Positions 8,443 to 17,113 of a stretch of DNA of 64,000 nucleotides are shown here, piece by piece. The stretch comes from Casp-actino8 sp046091365. GTDB lineage: Bacteria > Actinomycetota > Acidimicrobiia > Acidimicrobiales > Ilumatobacteraceae. A program made the translations under genes and the position numbers. Position 1 is the stretch's first letter. The number at the start of each line of letters is the position of its first letter. The stretch spans positions 1 to 64,000 of the forward strand of contig JBJTBM010000117.1 of NCBI GenBank assembly GCA_046091365.1, written 5' to 3'. Under the pieces are notes generated by a model. The model was not told the DNA's origin and did not search any database. It saw only the letters and a program-made list of their open reading frames with translations.

Positions 8443-9037
8443 CGGTCCGCCGCGACTGGGTCGCAAAGTGAAAGTCGGCGGTGACACCGACGCGGAAGTC
8501 TTCTGTGCGGACGAGCAGTCCGCGGTCGCCGTCGACGTCCCGAGATGGCAGACGTTGGCCCGACACGCTCTGGCGATGGAAGGTGTGCGCGGCGGCACCG
8601 AACTCTCGTTGTTCTTCGTGGAGAAGTCCGACATGGTCGATCTCAACCGCGAGCACATGGGGGAGGCCGGTCCGACCGACGTGTTGTCGTTCCCCATCGA
8701 CGGCGGGGAGGTGCTCGAGATCGTCAGCGGTCCGAGCGGAGGAAATCGTGGGCCCGACCGATCACCTCCCGATCGCGGTGACATGCCCTTGCTCCTGGGC
8801 GACATCGTGATCTGCCCCGAGGTGGCCCGCGATCAGGCGCCGACCCACGCCGGCAACGAGGATGACGAGATGGCCCTGCTCGTGGTGCACGGTGTCCTGC
8901 ACATCCTCGGCTGGGACCACGACACGATCGAAAAGACCGCCGATATGCAACGGCGCGAACGCGAAATCCTGATGGCGCACCATTGGCACGGTGTCGTTCC
9001 CCCGACTTTCGGGCAGACCGTCCCGGAGGAGTCATGA
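8435..9037 (+). CDS. ybeY: Endoribonuclease YbeY
   Basis: A 200-aa zinc endoribonuclease for 16S rRNA maturation and ribosome quality control. The metal-binding signature HGVLHILGWDHD (H-x3-H-x5-H pattern) is intact near residue 155, and TDVLSFPID precedes it. GTG 8435 lies inside the end of phoH with GGGAGA upstream. Between DVLSFPI and GDIVICPEVA there is an insert (SGPSGGNRGPDRSPPDR), which makes the protein somewhat longer than the usual 150-170 aa, together with an N-terminal extension. The stop overlaps the corC start (ATGA). Confidence 0.93.
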   Translation: MADGPPRLGRKVKVGGDTDAEVFCADEQSAVAVDVPRWQTLARHALAMEGVRGGTELSLFFVEKSDMVDLNREHMGEAGPTDVLSFPIDGGEVLEIVSGPSGGNRGPDRSPPDRGDMPLLLGDIVICPEVARDQAPTHAGNEDDEMALLVVHGVLHILGWDHDTIEKTADMQRREREILMAHHWHGVVPPTFGQTVPEES

Positions 9038-10329
9038 CCGCACTCGTCGCCGCTTTCACCGGGACCGATTGGGTCCTGCTGGCGGTGGTCCTCGTGCTGC
9101 TCGTGGTGTTGATCTTCCTGTCATTGGCCGAGATGGGTCTGTCGCGCATGAGCAAGCCCAAGGCGGCCGCAATGGCTGAAGGCGGGGTCCGACAGGGAAA
9201 GGCCCTGCAGGATCTGGTGGGCGAGCCCGAGAAGTGGGTGAATCCGCTGCTGTTGTCGGTGAACGTGTGCCAGACGGTGCAGGCCACGTTGACGGGCGTC
9301 ATCGCGGCCCGGGCATTCGGCGCGCTCGGTGTGGTCGTCGGCGTGGTGGCGAACGTCATCGTGTTCTTCGTTCTCGCCGAAGCGGTCCCCAAGACCTACG
9401 CCGTGCTGTACCCCGAGCGGGCCGCCCTGTCGACCGCGCGTGGGGTGAGGGTGCTGGTGACGTTCGCACCGTTGCGCATCGTGTCCGGATGGTTGATACG
9501 ACTGACGAACGTGATCGTGAAGGGTAAGGGACTCGAACAAGGCCCGTTCGTGAGTGAACAGGAGTTGTTGGGCATCGTCGAGGCGGCGATGAACGACGAG
9601 GTGATCGAAGTCGAGGAACGCGATCTCATCGAGTCCATCATCGAGTTCGGTGACACGGTGGCGCGAGAGGTGATGGTGCCGTTCCCCGACGTTCTCACGA
9701 TCACGGACCGGTCGACTGTCAAGGAGGCGGTCGACGTGGCGATCGAGCACGGGTATTCGCGTTTGCCGGTGGTCAACGACGAGGACGACGTCCGCGGCAT
9801 CTCGTTCGTCAAGGACCTGATCCGCGCCGAGCGCAACGGATTCGGTCAGCAACTGGTCACGCTGCACATGCGAGACGTAGTCGTGATCCCGGAGAACAAG
9901 CCGGTGAACCAGTTGATGCGCGACATGCAGGCCAGGAAGTACCACCTGGCGGTCGTGGCCGACGAGTACGGCACGATCGAGGGCATCGTCACGCTCGAAG
10001 ACTGTCTCGAGGAACTGGTCGGACCGATCGTCGACGAGTACGACAAGGACCACACTCCCATCGAGAAGCACGCCGACGGTCAGTACGTCATCGACGGTGG
10101 GACCAACGTGTCCGACGTGAACGACGAGCTCGACCTGCGTATCCCCGACGACGAGTGGGAGAGCATCGGCGGGTTCGTTTTCAACACCCTCGGTCACGTC
10201 CCCTCGGTCGGAGAACACATCGACTTCGACGGCTGGAGGTTCACGGTCGTGTCGCTGCAAGGCCGCCGAATCCGCTCGGTGCGGGTGCAGGTGATGGCCC
10301 GGCACCCCGAGGACGAACAGCCGGACTGA
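9034..10329 (+). CDS. CNNM/CorC-HlyC family membrane protein with CBS domains
   Basis: A 431-aa membrane protein with an N-terminal DUF21/CNNM domain of three to four hydrophobic segments (about 8-32, 72-92, 98-122, 135-155), then a paired CBS domain (about 215-335: REVMVPFPDVLTI ... DEYGTIEGIVTLEDCLEELVG) and a CorC_HlyC C-terminal domain (about 345-425). Relatives are tied to Mg/Co homeostasis. The start codon overlaps the ybeY stop and has GGAGG upstream. It ends the phoH-ybeY operon; in other actinobacteria era follows at this point, but here about 14 kb of other genes intervene. Confidence 0.9.
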   Translation: MTALVAAFTGTDWVLLAVVLVLLVVLIFLSLAEMGLSRMSKPKAAAMAEGGVRQGKALQDLVGEPEKWVNPLLLSVNVCQTVQATLTGVIAARAFGALGVVVGVVANVIVFFVLAEAVPKTYAVLYPERAALSTARGVRVLVTFAPLRIVSGWLIRLTNVIVKGKGLEQGPFVSEQELLGIVEAAMNDEVIEVEERDLIESIIEFGDTVAREVMVPFPDVLTITDRSTVKEAVDVAIEHGYSRLPVVNDEDDVRGISFVKDLIRAERNGFGQQLVTLHMRDVVVIPENKPVNQLMRDMQARKYHLAVVADEYGTIEGIVTLEDCLEELVGPIVDEYDKDHTPIEKHADGQYVIDGGTNVSDVNDELDLRIPDDEWESIGGFVFNTLGHVPSVGEHIDFDGWRFTVVSLQGRRIRSVRVQVMARHPEDEQPD

Positions 10330-10350
10330 ATCCGCATCCCCGCATCGCAC

Positions 10351-10356
10351 TAGGTT
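10351..10356 (+). promoter_or_regulatory. -10 element of the SDR gene at 10363 (leaderless)
   Basis: TAGGTT ends 6 nt before ATG 10363; no ribosome binding site is visible. Confidence 0.6.
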
Positions 10357-10362
10357 CGGCGC

Positions 10363-11106
10363 ATGGACGTGAGACTGGATGGCAAGGTGGCTCTCATCAC
10401 GGGGGCATCGAAGGGCATTGGCCTGGCAATGGCGAAGATGTACGCCGAGGCGGGTGCGAGCGTGATGATGGTGTCGCGCAAGATCGACGCCGACGTCATC
10501 GCCGACGCGGGCATCGTCGGTGACGTCGCCGTTCACGCGGCCAACGCCGGTGACGTCGCCCAGGGTGAGCAGTGCGTGCGCGCGACCGTCGAGAGGTTCG
10601 GGCCCATCGACGTGTTGGTGAACAACGCCGCCACCAATCCGTATTACGGGCCGTCACTCGGGGTCGACGAGGCCCGCTTCGACAAGACATTCCAAGTGAA
10701 CCTGCGCGGTCCGCTGTTTTGGACCAAGGCGGTGTGGGAGGCGGGCATGAAGGACCGACCGGGCGTGATCATCAACGTGGCCTCGGTCGGCGGCCTACGC
10801 ACCGAAGGCGCCCTCGGGATTTACAACCTCACCAAGGCGGCCCTCATTCACATGACCCGACAGCTGGCGGCCGAACTCGGACCGTCTCGGGTGGTGGGCA
10901 TCGCTCCCGGACTCGTCAAGACCGATTTCGCCAAGGTGTTGGTCGACAACTTCGGCGATCGTCTGGCCGCGGCCTTGCCGTTGGGGCGCATCGGGGTGCC
11001 CGATGACATCGCGGCGCTCGCCACGTTCCTCGCGTCCGATCGCGCCTCCTGGATCACCGGTGAGACCTACGTGATCGACGGTGGCGCCGGGGTGAAGAGC
11101 GCCTGA
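10363..11106 (+). CDS. Short-chain dehydrogenase/reductase (FabG-like)
   Basis: A 247-aa classical SDR. TGASKGIG (about 13-20) binds NAD(P), NNAA is at about 88-91, and the catalytic set is Ser in INVASVGG with YNLTK. The end (ASWITGETYVIDGGAGV) is the standard FabG-type C-terminus. The gene is monocistronic with its own leaderless promoter and ends 1 nt from the stop of an oppositely oriented SDR. The substrate is not predictable; it could act on 3-oxoacyl thioesters or hydroxy compounds. Confidence 0.85.
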   Translation: MDVRLDGKVALITGASKGIGLAMAKMYAEAGASVMMVSRKIDADVIADAGIVGDVAVHAANAGDVAQGEQCVRATVERFGPIDVLVNNAATNPYYGPSLGVDEARFDKTFQVNLRGPLFWTKAVWEAGMKDRPGVIINVASVGGLRTEGALGIYNLTKAALIHMTRQLAAELGPSRVVGIAPGLVKTDFAKVLVDNFGDRLAAALPLGRIGVPDDIAALATFLASDRASWITGETYVIDGGAGVKSA

Positions 11107-11107
11107 A

Positions 11108-11881
11108 TCAGAGCGACTCGAAGATCGCCGGCAAGGTGGGGTAGCGGCCGGTGTTGCCGCCGCCGTCGACGGACACGAACGAAGCGCTCATGAACGCGGA
11201 CTCGTCGGAGGCGAGGAAAGTTGCCACGTCGGCGATCTCCTCGGGAGTGGCGTGTCGACCGAGTGGGGCGTTCTCCTCGAACTGTCGGACGACCTCGGGC
11301 ACGGCGAACATCCCGGCGGTGGCGTTCGTGCGCACCAATCCGGGGGCGATGGTGTTGACGCGAACCCCCCGGGGTCCCATCTCCATCGCGGCCACCCGCG
11401 TGAGCATCGCCACCCCGGCCTTGGCGGCGCAATAGGCCGACATGCCCGCCGACGGTTGGATGGCGTTGAGCGACGAGATGGTGATGACCGATCCGCCCCG
11501 GCGAACGTGCGGTGCGGTGGCCTTGAGTGTGACGAACACTCCCACGAGGCACAGGTCGATGATGCGCCGCCAGTCGGCGAGGTCGTGTTCGTGGATGAGT
11601 CCGTAGGTGCCGGCCCCGGCATTGGCCACCACCACGTCGAACCCACCGAACTCGGCCACTCCGGTCGCGACGGCGGTGTTCGTGCTCTCCTCGTCGGTCA
11701 CGTCGGACGTCACGGTGAGCAGGCGGCCGCGTTGGCCCTCGGCGAGGCGCGCGAGACCGGCGGAGTCGATGTCGGTCGCCACGACGCGCGCTCCCTCGGC
11801 GAGGTAGCGACGGGCGATGGCGGCACCGATTCCCGAAGCGGCTCCGGTGACGAGGGCGGTCTGGTCGTTGAGTCGGGTCAT
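11108..11881 (-). CDS. Short-chain dehydrogenase/reductase
   Basis: A 257-aa classical SDR with TGAASGIG (about 12-19), NAGAG, the catalytic SS strand (VITISSLNAI), YCAAK and the C-terminal FMSASFVSVDGGG. The Asp after the second strand (VVATDID) suggests preference for NAD over NADP. ATG 11881 is supported by a -10 hexamer at exactly 6 nt. It lies downstream of menE on the same strand (9 nt gap), so it may be read from both its own promoter and through menE. No functional link to menaquinone can be shown. Confidence 0.85.
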   Translation of the reverse strand: MTRLNDQTALVTGAASGIGAAIARRYLAEGARVVATDIDSAGLARLAEGQRGRLLTVTSDVTDEESTNTAVATGVAEFGGFDVVVANAGAGTYGLIHEHDLADWRRIIDLCLVGVFVTLKATAPHVRRGGSVITISSLNAIQPSAGMSAYCAAKAGVAMLTRVAAMEMGPRGVRVNTIAPGLVRTNATAGMFAVPEVVRQFEENAPLGRHATPEEIADVATFLASDESAFMSASFVSVDGGGNTGRYPTLPAIFESL

Positions 11882-11887
11882 GGACGA

Positions 11888-11893
11888 ACGCTA
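11888..11893 (-). promoter_or_regulatory. -10 element of the SDR gene at 11881 (leaderless)
   Basis: Reverse strand reads TAGCGT, ending 6 nt before ATG 11881. It overlaps the 3' end of menE. Confidence 0.55.
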
Positions 11894-13006
11894 GTGCCGC
11901 TCGTCCTCCGGCAAATCGCGCACGAGGAGCGACAGTTCCGTGCGCCGGATCTTGCCCGACGACGTGCGCGGAATGCCGTCCACCCGCACGCGCAGGCTCG
12001 GCGCACAGTACGCCGGTAGCGAACCCTTCACGTGCTCGCGGATCGCGGCGAGACTCGGCGCGACGCCGGTGTGCACGATCATCACCCGTTGTCCCCACTC
12101 GGGGTCCGGTCGTCCGATGACAGCGGCATCTTCCACGAGGTCGGACAGCACACGCTCCACGCTCTCGGGCCAGACCTTCTCGCCCCCGGTGACGATCACG
12201 TCGCCGATACGACCGTCGACGCTGAGTCGGCCGTCGGACGACAGCGTGCCGGAATCGCCGGTGTGGAGCCATCCGTCGGAGTCGATCGCCGTCGATCCGT
12301 CGCGGTAGGCGCGCATGAGCATCGGCGCGCGCACGAGGATCTCGCCGTCGGCGACGCGCACCTCGACTCCGTCGATGGCCCGACCGTCGTACACCACGCC
12401 CGAACCGGTCTCGGTCATTCCGTAGGTGGCCACACAGTTCGCCGGACGGTCGGCAGGAGGGCGCGACCCGCCGAGCAGGATGCGACGGAAGCGCGTGGGG
12501 TCCACCCGGGCGAGCGCCGTGGCTACGAGGGAGGTGAGTGAGCACGAGCTGGCGTTCACCCGTTCGGCGTCGAAGCCGTCGTGCACCTCGAGCGGGGTGT
12601 CGGTGAGAACCGCCCGACTCACCACCGAGAATCCGCCGATGTGACCGACGGGCAGACACGCGAGCCAGGCATCGCCCTCCTGTCGGTCGAGGGCCCTCGA
12701 GGTCGCCCTTGCCGAGGCGATGAGGGAGTCCATGGTGTGCACCACGCCCTTGGGCGCACCGGTGGATCCGCTGGTCGCGATGACCAGGGCGTCACCCGCC
12801 CCGGTGTCGAGCGCATCATCGAATCGGGAGTCGCCGAGCGCGGTCATCACCTCGTGGGGGCGAAGCGCGGCGAACAACGCCGCCTTGGCCGGCCGAGGCA
12901 GGCGTTGGTCGACGGGCAGCACCGCGTCGCCGCGATCCCACACCCGTCGGACGATGTCGACCCACGCACCGTCCGTCGGCATGTCGAGAGCGACGAGACG
13001 GGGCAC
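11891..13006 (-). CDS. menE: o-Succinylbenzoate-CoA ligase
   Basis: A 371-aa AMP-forming ligase that activates o-succinylbenzoate with CoA in menaquinone synthesis. It has the short form typical of actinobacterial MenE. The AMP motif ATSGSTGAPKGV lies near residue 82, the YGMTETGSG adenine motif near 215, a hinge Asp in RIGDVIVTGGEKV and the catalytic Lys in SSGKIRRTEL near the end. The GTG 13006 start is set by a TAGAGT hexamer 6 nt upstream. It is divergent from menA (62 nt between the starts), in a region holding most of the pathway. Confidence 0.85.
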   Translation of the reverse strand: MPRLVALDMPTDGAWVDIVRRVWDRGDAVLPVDQRLPRPAKAALFAALRPHEVMTALGDSRFDDALDTGAGDALVIATSGSTGAPKGVVHTMDSLIASARATSRALDRQEGDAWLACLPVGHIGGFSVVSRAVLTDTPLEVHDGFDAERVNASSCSLTSLVATALARVDPTRFRRILLGGSRPPADRPANCVATYGMTETGSGVVYDGRAIDGVEVRVADGEILVRAPMLMRAYRDGSTAIDSDGWLHTGDSGTLSSDGRLSVDGRIGDVIVTGGEKVWPESVERVLSDLVEDAAVIGRPDPEWGQRVMIVHTGVAPSLAAIREHVKGSLPAYCAPSLRVRVDGIPRTSSGKIRRTELSLLVRDLPEDERH

Positions 13007-13012
13007 GCGAGA

Positions 13013-13018
13013 ACTCTA
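13013..13018 (-). promoter_or_regulatory. -10 element of menE (leaderless)
   Basis: Reverse strand TAGAGT ends 6 nt before GTG 13006, defining the otherwise uncertain start. Confidence 0.6.
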
Positions 13019-13056
13019 GGCACGATTCGCGCGCAACATCCGACCGTCCGGTGCCT

Positions 13057-13062
13057 TAGCGT
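13057..13062 (+). promoter_or_regulatory. -10 element of menA (leaderless)
   Basis: TAGCGT ends 6 nt before GTG 13069. Together with the menE element it forms a compact divergent men promoter region. Confidence 0.6.
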
Positions 13063-13068
13063 GGCGAT

Positions 13069-13932
13069 GTGAACAAGTGGATCGTCGGCGCCCGGGTGCG
13101 CACCCTGCCCGCCGCCATCGTTCCGGTCGCGGTCGGTGCGACGGTGGCCGTCGGTGAGCCCGCGGTGACGTGGTGGCGAGTCGTGTTGGCCGGCGTCGTG
13201 AGCCTGATGTTGCAGGTGGGTGTGAACTACGCCAACGACTACAGCGACGGCGTGCGTGGCACCGACGACATGCGGGTGGGTCCGGCGCGTCTGGTGGGCG
13301 GTGGATTGGCCACCGCGCGTGCCGTCAGGCGAGCGGCGTTCATGTCGTTCCTCGTGGCGGCGGTGGCGGGTTTGGTCTTGGCCCTGCAGACGAGTCTGTG
13401 GTTGGTGGTGATCGGACTGGCGTCGATTCTGGCCGGCTGGTTCTACACCGGAGGCCGGCACCCCTACGGATATCTCGGATTCGGCGAGTTGTTCGTGTTC
13501 GTCTTCTTCGGCTTGGTGGCCACCGTGGGCACCACGTACGTGGTGGCCGAGCGGGTGACCGCGCTGGCGTGGCAGATGGGGGTGTCGGTCGGCGCGTTGG
13601 CCTGTGCCTTGCTGGTGACCAACAACCTGCGTGACATTCCCACCGATCGCGCGGTCGGCAAGCGCACGCTCGCAGTGCGTCTGGGAGACCCCCGTACGCG
13701 GCGGTTGTACGTGGGGCTCGTCGTGGGCGGGGTCGTCATCGGCGCCGCGGCCGCGTGGCAACGGCCGTTGGCGGCGTTGTCGCTCGTGGTGTTGTTGGCG
13801 GCGTTGTCCCCGGTTCGTGCGGTGCGCCGTGGGGCGAGCGGTCGCGAACTGATCGCCGTACTTGCCGGCACGGCTCGGGTGCAGATGGTGTTCGGCGTCG
13901 TCGCCTCGCTGACCCTCGCCGTCGGGGCCTAA
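13069..13932 (+). CDS. menA: 1,4-Dihydroxy-2-naphthoate polyprenyltransferase
   Basis: A 287-aa integral membrane UbiA-family prenyltransferase that attaches the polyprenyl tail to DHNA. About eight hydrophobic segments are visible. The first Asp-rich motif is NYANDYSDGVRGTD (about 52-65); the second is TNNLRDIPTDRAVGKRT (about 184-200), both needed for Mg-diphosphate binding. The start GTG follows a leaderless promoter. The TAA stop overlaps the TAG of the convergent menH gene, so the two transcripts must collide or overlap. Confidence 0.92.
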   Translation: MNKWIVGARVRTLPAAIVPVAVGATVAVGEPAVTWWRVVLAGVVSLMLQVGVNYANDYSDGVRGTDDMRVGPARLVGGGLATARAVRRAAFMSFLVAAVAGLVLALQTSLWLVVIGLASILAGWFYTGGRHPYGYLGFGELFVFVFFGLVATVGTTYVVAERVTALAWQMGVSVGALACALLVTNNLRDIPTDRAVGKRTLAVRLGDPRTRRLYVGLVVGGVVIGAAAAWQRPLAALSLVVLLAALSPVRAVRRGASGRELIAVLAGTARVQMVFGVVASLTLAVGA

Positions 13933-14702
13933 ACGAGCCAGTCACGCACGATGCGAGCCACGTGATCGGGTCGCTCGAGATGCGCGGCGTGGCCACAGTC
14001 GGGAACGGACGCGAACGTCGCGTTGGCACCGATGGCCGCGCTCATGCGGCGGCCGATGTCGTCGAACTTGTGGTCGAGGGCCCCGGCCAACACGAGAACG
14101 GGAACCTCGACGGACGCGAGGCGGTCCCAGAGCGACTCCTGTTCACCGACCCCGTGACGACGCAGACTGCTCGTCAGTCCCTCGACGGTGTTGGTGTGGC
14201 GAGCTTCGCGTTCGACGGGGTCGAGCGGTAGGCCGGCGAAGAGGGGTTGTGTGAGCCACCAGGCTACGAAGTCAGGCACACCCATCTCGTCCACCCGCCC
14301 CGCCAGGGCACTGTCGGAGTCCCGGCGTCGGGCGCGTTCGCCCGGATCGGCGATTCCCGGTGTTCCCCCGATCAGAACCAGACCGCGCAGCGGTGCGTGG
14401 GCAACCGCAGCGTGCAGAAGGATGCGGGCGCCCATCGAGTAACCGACGTAAACGCCGTCTCCGCCGACGTCGACGACCATACGCGCGGCCGTGGTGAGGT
14501 CGTAATCGGCTTTCGGTGAGCGACCGTGACCGGGGGCGTCGACGCGCACGAACGTGGGTCCGGTTCCGATGGCGTCGACAAGGCGGTCCCACGACCGCGA
14601 GGTCTGCGTGAACCCGTGCAGCAACACGAGACGCCGCCCATCGGTGCCGGGTGATTCGTCCGCGAAGAGCGCGCCCGGACGCGGGCTCCAAGCACGGGTC
14701 AT
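13929..14702 (-). CDS. menH: MenH-like alpha/beta hydrolase (SHCHC synthase)
   Basis: A 257-aa alpha/beta-hydrolase, probably 2-succinyl-6-hydroxy-2,4-cyclohexadiene-1-carboxylate synthase acting directly after MenD. HGFTQTSRSW oxyanion loop (about 29-38), nucleophile elbow GYSMGAR (Ser near residue 90), a long cap with FVAWWLTQPLF and GLTSSLRRHGVGEQESLW, the acid strand GALDHKFDD and His in DCGHAAHLERPD. The cap and GYSMGAR patterns match MenH better than generic hydrolases. It lies 6 nt downstream of the FrnE-like gene and amid other men genes. A different esterase role is possible. Confidence 0.75.
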   Translation of the reverse strand: MTRAWSPRPGALFADESPGTDGRRLVLLHGFTQTSRSWDRLVDAIGTGPTFVRVDAPGHGRSPKADYDLTTAARMVVDVGGDGVYVGYSMGARILLHAAVAHAPLRGLVLIGGTPGIADPGERARRRDSDSALAGRVDEMGVPDFVAWWLTQPLFAGLPLDPVEREARHTNTVEGLTSSLRRHGVGEQESLWDRLASVEVPVLVLAGALDHKFDDIGRRMSAAIGANATFASVPDCGHAAHLERPDHVARIVRDWLV

Positions 14703-14708
14703 GACGGA

Positions 14709-15383
14709 TCAGCTCGCCGAGGCGTTCTTGCGTTCGATGGTTCGTCGAATGACGCGCTCGAAAGTTTCGGTGTCCTGTGCGCCCGGGATCGACCACGCAC
14801 CGTCGATCACGTAGGTCGGAACCCCCGTGATTCCGTGCGACACCGCCGTCGCCAGTTCCTCGCGTACCTCGCCCCGTCCGACGTCGCTCGCCAACATGTC
14901 GGCGACATCGGAGCGGTCGCATCCGATGGCCGTGGCCGCGATCGGCGCCAGCACCTCGGCGTCGGCGACATCGAGGCCCCGCGTGAAGTACGCGTCGAGC
15001 AAGGCCGCCTTCACGCGCGATTGGACGGCGGCTCCGTGCGTGACCCCCGTCCACCACAGGACGCGGTGGGCGAGCAGGGTGTTGGCGCGCTTGGCGACGT
15101 CCATGCGGAACTCGATGCCGTCCTCGCGAGCCGTGGCGGTGAGGTTTTCGATGATTCGGTCGGCTCGCTCGTACCCTCCGAACTTTTTCGCGTAGGTGTC
15201 ACGGACCGGGTTGGCGACGCCCACGGGAGCCGTGGGATCGAGTTGATACGCGCGGTACACGACCTCGATCGGTTCGGCGACGGCATCGGGCCCCGAGGTG
15301 AGTGCTTCGATGGCGCGATCGAAGCGCACCTTTCCGATGTAGCACCAGGGGCACACGACGTCGGACCAGATCTCTATGACCAC
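14709..15383 (-). CDS. FrnE/DsbA-family thiol oxidoreductase
   Basis: A 224-aa cytoplasmic DsbA-like protein of the FrnE / 2-hydroxychromene-2-carboxylate isomerase type. The N-terminus MVIEIWSDVVCPWCYIGK carries the redox CPWC pair; GITGVPTYVID supplies the cis-Pro loop and FTRG the helical insert. I choose GTG 15383 rather than 15389, because TAGGTT ends exactly 6 nt before it and homologues start at this Met-x-Ile-Glu. It is followed by menH after 6 nt, so the two form a unit. A role in menaquinone synthesis is not established; disulfide handling is more likely. Confidence 0.82.
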   Translation of the reverse strand: MVIEIWSDVVCPWCYIGKVRFDRAIEALTSGPDAVAEPIEVVYRAYQLDPTAPVGVANPVRDTYAKKFGGYERADRIIENLTATAREDGIEFRMDVAKRANTLLAHRVLWWTGVTHGAAVQSRVKAALLDAYFTRGLDVADAEVLAPIAATAIGCDRSDVADMLASDVGRGEVREELATAVSHGITGVPTYVIDGAWSIPGAQDTETFERVIRRTIERKNASAS

Positions 15384-15389
15384 GGACAC

Positions 15390-15395
15390 AACCTA
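15390..15395 (-). promoter_or_regulatory. -10 element of the frnE-like / menH unit (leaderless)
   Basis: Reverse strand TAGGTT ends 6 nt before GTG 15383 and decides between two candidate GTG starts. Confidence 0.55.
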
Positions 15396-15426
15396 CCCAG
15401 CAGGTCGGTGGGCGACGCGACGGGGG

Positions 15427-15432
15427 TAGCGT
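15427..15432 (+). promoter_or_regulatory. -10 element of menD (leaderless)
   Basis: TAGCGT ends 7 nt before GTG 15440; no Shine-Dalgarno is present. Confidence 0.55.
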
Positions 15433-15439
15433 CAGCCTC

Positions 15440-17095
15440 GTGAGCAAGCCCGAGGACGTCCAGGCTTCGTTCTGCGCCACGCTCGTCGACGAGTGGGCGC
15501 GACTCGGCGTTCGGGCGGCGATGATCGCCCCCGGGTCCCGTTCGACGCCACTGGCGCTGGCTCTGGTGTCACACCCGTCGATCGAAACATCGATCTTCCT
15601 CGACGAACGATCCGCGGCGTTCGCCGCCCTCGGATGGGGTCTCGTCTCCGAGGTGCCCGCGGTCGTTCTGTGTACGTCGGGAACCGCGGCCACGCACTTC
15701 CACGCCGCGGTCGCCGAGGCCGACCTGTCGATGGTGCCTCTGCTCGTCGTCACCGCCGACCGTCCCGGCGAGTTGAAAGACGTCGGTGCGGCTCAGACGA
15801 TCGACCAAACCGATCTGTTCGGCTCCAAGGTCCGCTGGTTCCACGAACCCGGTGTCGCGGTCGAGGCGACCCGTCGCACGTGGCGATCCCTGGCCGTACG
15901 GGCCTTCGCGGCGACGGTCGGGGTCGATCCCGGACCCGTGCATCTCAACCTCGCCTTCCGCGAACCGCTTCTCGGTGTGGTCCGGGTCGACGATGACGTT
16001 GTGAAGCGTTCGGTGGAGCGCGGCCACTCCGTGTTGGCGCGTGAGGTCGTGGAGGAACTGGTCGCCACCTGGACGGGGCGCCGCGGTGTGATCATCGCCG
16101 GTCGTGGTGCCGCGCACCCGGGGCGATTGCTCGCCTTGAGTACCGCCCTCGGCTGGCCGCTGTTGGCCGAACCCCGGTCGGGAGCGCAGTCGGGTTCGGT
16201 CCTGCACTACGACTCGATCGTTCGTTCGGCCGGTGCGAGTCTGCGCCCCGAGGTGGTGGTTCGCTTCGGTGAGGCCCCGTCGTCGAAGGTCCTCGGCCGA
16301 TTCCTCGCCGACTCCGGAGCCACGCAGTGGCACGTGGCCCGAGGGGGCCGACCCTACGACCCCGACCACGTCGTGGCGGGCTGGTTGCGTTGCGATCCCG
16401 ACACCTTGATCGACGCCGTGATCGACGCGTTGCCCGGCGGCGCCGTGAACGGCGACTGGGCGCAGATGTGGCGGGAACGCGACGTCGCGGCCCGGGCCGT
16501 GATGTCGGCCCTCGACGATCCGTCCGCCGAACCCACCGGTCCGAACGTGGCGCGCCACGTGGTGTCGTCGCTACCCGCCGGATCGCATCTCGTGCTGTCG
16601 TCGTCGATGCCCATCCGCGACGTCGAGTGGTTCGCCGGCGACTGCTCGCACCTGATCGTGCATTCGAGCCGCGGTGCCAACGGCATCGACGGAGTGGTGG
16701 CCACCGCCATCGGCGTGGCGCTGGCCTCGGGGCGCCCGACCGGACTGCTCATCGGCGACGTCGCGTTGATCCACGACGCCTCGAGTTTGGCCGCATTGGA
16801 TCGACGGCCCGTCGACCTGCGGGTGGTCGTCGTCGATAACGACGGTGGCGGCATCTTCCATCATCTTCCGCAGGCTTCCGCGCTCGACCCGACGGTGTTC
16901 GAGCGCCTGTTCGGCACGCCTCACGGGGCCCACATCGAGGTGATCGCGCGGGGATTCGGGATCGACGCCGACACCGCGCCGACCCTCGGCCGGTTGCGCG
17001 AGCGGGTGGCGAACGTCGGACCGACGCTCACCGTGGTGCGCACCGATCGTGAGCGCGATCTCGCCGAGCACCGGCGACTGCACGCCGCCGTCTGA
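15440..17095 (+). CDS. menD: MenD, SEPHCHC synthase
   Basis: A 551-aa thiamine-diphosphate enzyme that joins isochorismate and 2-oxoglutarate to make SEPHCHC, the committed menaquinone step. The PYR domain holds the catalytic Glu in LDERSAAFAALG (about 54-65), followed by SGTAATHFH; the C-terminal PP domain has ANGIDGVVATAIGVAL and the ThDP/Mg motif GDVALIHDASSL with VVVDNDGGGIFHHLPQ. Length is normal. GTG 15440 follows a leaderless promoter. menF and menG lie beyond on the other strand, convergent with a gap of 18 nt. Confidence 0.95.
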   Translation: MSKPEDVQASFCATLVDEWARLGVRAAMIAPGSRSTPLALALVSHPSIETSIFLDERSAAFAALGWGLVSEVPAVVLCTSGTAATHFHAAVAEADLSMVPLLVVTADRPGELKDVGAAQTIDQTDLFGSKVRWFHEPGVAVEATRRTWRSLAVRAFAATVGVDPGPVHLNLAFREPLLGVVRVDDDVVKRSVERGHSVLAREVVEELVATWTGRRGVIIAGRGAAHPGRLLALSTALGWPLLAEPRSGAQSGSVLHYDSIVRSAGASLRPEVVVRFGEAPSSKVLGRFLADSGATQWHVARGGRPYDPDHVVAGWLRCDPDTLIDAVIDALPGGAVNGDWAQMWRERDVAARAVMSALDDPSAEPTGPNVARHVVSSLPAGSHLVLSSSMPIRDVEWFAGDCSHLIVHSSRGANGIDGVVATAIGVALASGRPTGLLIGDVALIHDASSLAALDRRPVDLRVVVVDNDGGGIFHHLPQASALDPTVFERLFGTPHGAHIEVIARGFGIDADTAPTLGRLRERVANVGPTLTVVRTDRERDLAEHRRLHAAV

Positions 17096-17113
17096 TTCGT
17101 CGCGTTCGCGCGC